DNA of 20,173 bases from a virus. The notes beneath the pieces were generated by a model that worked only from the letters and a program-made list of their open reading frames with translations, searched no databases and was not told where the DNA came from. A program made the translations under genes and the position numbers. Shown one piece after another: positions 18,991 through 20,173 of this stretch. Location: positions 1 through 20,173 of the IMG/VR virus record IMGVR_UViG_3300034092_000391; one strand, given 5' to 3'. How positions within the stretch are numbered: position 1 is the first letter of the stretch; each line of letters opens with the position of its first letter.

Positions 18991-20173
18991 GGTTGGATCA
19001 GCGGGTTTGCCCCTTCGCTGATGTCTTGGATACTAAATTGAGCGTATGCGGCTTGTTCTTGGTTCATCTTGTCAATTTCTATCATTAGCTGATCTGGAGG
19101 CATTCGAGCTAACAAAATCTTGACCAGTGCTTCAATTTCTGTGCGGTTTTGAGTGGTAACCCTACGCATATTCTCATTGTTAACTCGAGATTCTGCGATT
19201 GTTTCGGTGTTGTGCGCCCGTGCCGTAACGTCCATCAACTTCCGCTTAGTTTCGCCCTCGTCTTTGAGTTGCGCCACTTGCATCCGGTTGTTGATCTCTA
19301 GCTGCGCTGCTTGCAACTGTTGCTGCATCTGCTCAATCTGTTTCTGTTGCTGGGCCATCTGCATCTGCACCTGGGGCGGTATGTCTGATTTCTCGTCAAT
19401 CTGCGCCATTGGGTTTCTTGCGGCCAGGCGGTCAGCAATAACGTCAGCACCGGGAAAGTCCATGTTACGGAACACCAGATCCCCAGCCAGGTCAAACAGT
19501 TCCTTGTTTCCGGTGAGCAGGGGCATCATGGCTTCTACGGCTTGCTGGCGCTTGCTTTGGAAGCCTGGCCCAGTGTCCATCACAACGTCATACTCGCCCA
19601 CGGTCACATCATTCAGCACCTCGCCCACCGCGGTTTGCTCATTGATGGTTGTCATGTCTGGCTGGCCATCGCTGCCAATAATCCGCATAACTCGCTGGGT
19701 GTCGTAAATCTTAGGTATCAAATCCAGCAGGATCTTGCCCGTATGCTTGATGCTGCGCGTCAAGTTGTCGTAGAAATGGAAGTTGCTCAAATCAGTCTGG
19801 CTCTGCTGGCCCTGAAGCGCTTTGCCGCTGATGTTGCCGCTTGGCAGTTGATTAGGGTCTAAGATGCCCAGCACCATCTGCAAGTCAGTGTTGATCGCAT
19901 TGGCAGCGTCCATGATGCCAGCAGGCGGTGATTCAGGCTGTAGGCGCACTGGTACAGGTGCTGGCTGGCCTTCTATGTCCTTCTGCTTGTAGCGCAGCAC
20001 AGGGCTGCTCTTGATGTTAGCCAGCGCCCATTCGTTTTCATGGCCTTCGTCTTGGCCTTCAGCAAGCAACCACTTAGCCTTTGGCGCCAGAGCAATGCTC
20101 TCGGTCATGCTGGTACGCCAGAAGTTGTACATCCGCTGTGGATCTTTGGCAAACCGCACTAGGCCATACTTCT
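18981..20173 (-). CDS. Portal protein, P22 gp1-like (C-terminal part, truncated at window edge)
   Basis: The frame is open to the right edge (it reads KYGLVRFAKDPQRMYNFWRT from the edge inward), so only about 397 residues are present and the start is outside. Family landmarks of the P22-type portal are clear: SIALAPKAKWLLAEGQDEGHE, then SSPVLRYK, PNQLPSGNISGKALQGQQ, the wing/stem helix FHFYDNLTRSIKHTGKILLD, and LIPKIYDTQRVMRIIG. The last 150 residues form a Gln/Met-rich long helix (MAQQQKQIEQMQQQLQAAQ), consistent with the C-terminal barrel of P22 portal, through which DNA passes. An internal GTG at 20159 is not the true start. It is the first gene of the capsid module within the window; terminase genes are expected upstream. 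Confidence 0.93.
   Translation of the reverse strand, partial: KYGLVRFAKDPQRMYNFWRTSMTESIALAPKAKWLLAEGQDEGHENEWALANIKSSPVLRYKQKDIEGQPAPVPVRLQPESPPAGIMDAANAINTDLQMVLGILDPNQLPSGNISGKALQGQQSQTDLSNFHFYDNLTRSIKHTGKILLDLIPKIYDTQRVMRIIGSDGQPDMTTINEQTAVGEVLNDVTVGEYDVVMDTGPGFQSKRQQAVEAMMPLLTGNKELFDLAGDLVFRNMDFPGADVIADRLAARNPMAQIDEKSDIPPQVQMQMAQQQKQIEQMQQQLQAAQLEINNRMQVAQLKDEGETKRKLMDVTARAHNTETIAESRVNNENMRRVTTQNRTEIEALVKILLARMPPDQLMIEIDKMNQEQAAYAQFSIQDISEGANPLIQPMQ

Noticed and set aside
19153-19707. 184-codon plus-strand frame opposite the portal gene
   Set aside because: Cys/Ser-rich antisense reading of the portal's Gln-rich helix; not a membrane protein family despite its hydrophobicity.

Overview
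The window is part of a tailed double-stranded DNA phage genome, or possibly a prophage. The minus strand (2268 to beyond 20173) carries a late module laid out like podovirus P22: portal, scaffold, P22-type coat, tail proteins, gp4-like and gp10-like tail factors, three internal ejection proteins, then membrane/lysis genes. P22-like architecture implies a short tail and a Gram-negative host. Base composition is moderate, and several proteins (scaffold, gp4-like factor, cupin, small MSGGSFDY protein) resemble families I associate with freshwater and environmental phages. The host cannot be read from this window. Terminase genes are not present and would be expected just beyond the right edge, upstream of the portal.

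Region 1 (1-2257, plus strand): nine very small, mostly unrecognised genes, each joined to the next by a 4-base ATGA overlap. The last encodes an NrdR-like zinc ribbon. This looks like an accessory or early gene cassette that converges on the late module with only 10 bases between the stop codons.

Region 2 (2268-8310, minus strand): GH108-type endolysin, a small membrane protein (candidate holin), three putative DNA ejection/internal virion proteins (883, 494 and 255 aa) and a cupin-fold protein.

Region 3 (8320-16218, minus strand): a fibre- and spike-rich tail region. It has a gp10-like and a gp4-like tail factor, the latter carrying an inserted beta module. It also has five fibre/spike-type genes, including a pectate-lyase-fold spike with a C-terminal S74 self-cleaving chaperone. 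A separate head-binding-like protein lies two genes upstream of that spike.

Region 4 (16230-20173, minus strand): portal (truncated by the window edge), scaffold, coat and a small putative capsid accessory protein. The scaffold-coat-accessory unit is bracketed by a candidate promoter and leader hairpin at 18919-18980 and a clear intrinsic terminator at 16230-16265. It may therefore be a separately dosed capsid transcript.

There is no gene-free stretch over 300 bases; the largest gaps are about 80 bases. I saw no tRNA, CRISPR array, insertion sequence or attachment site.
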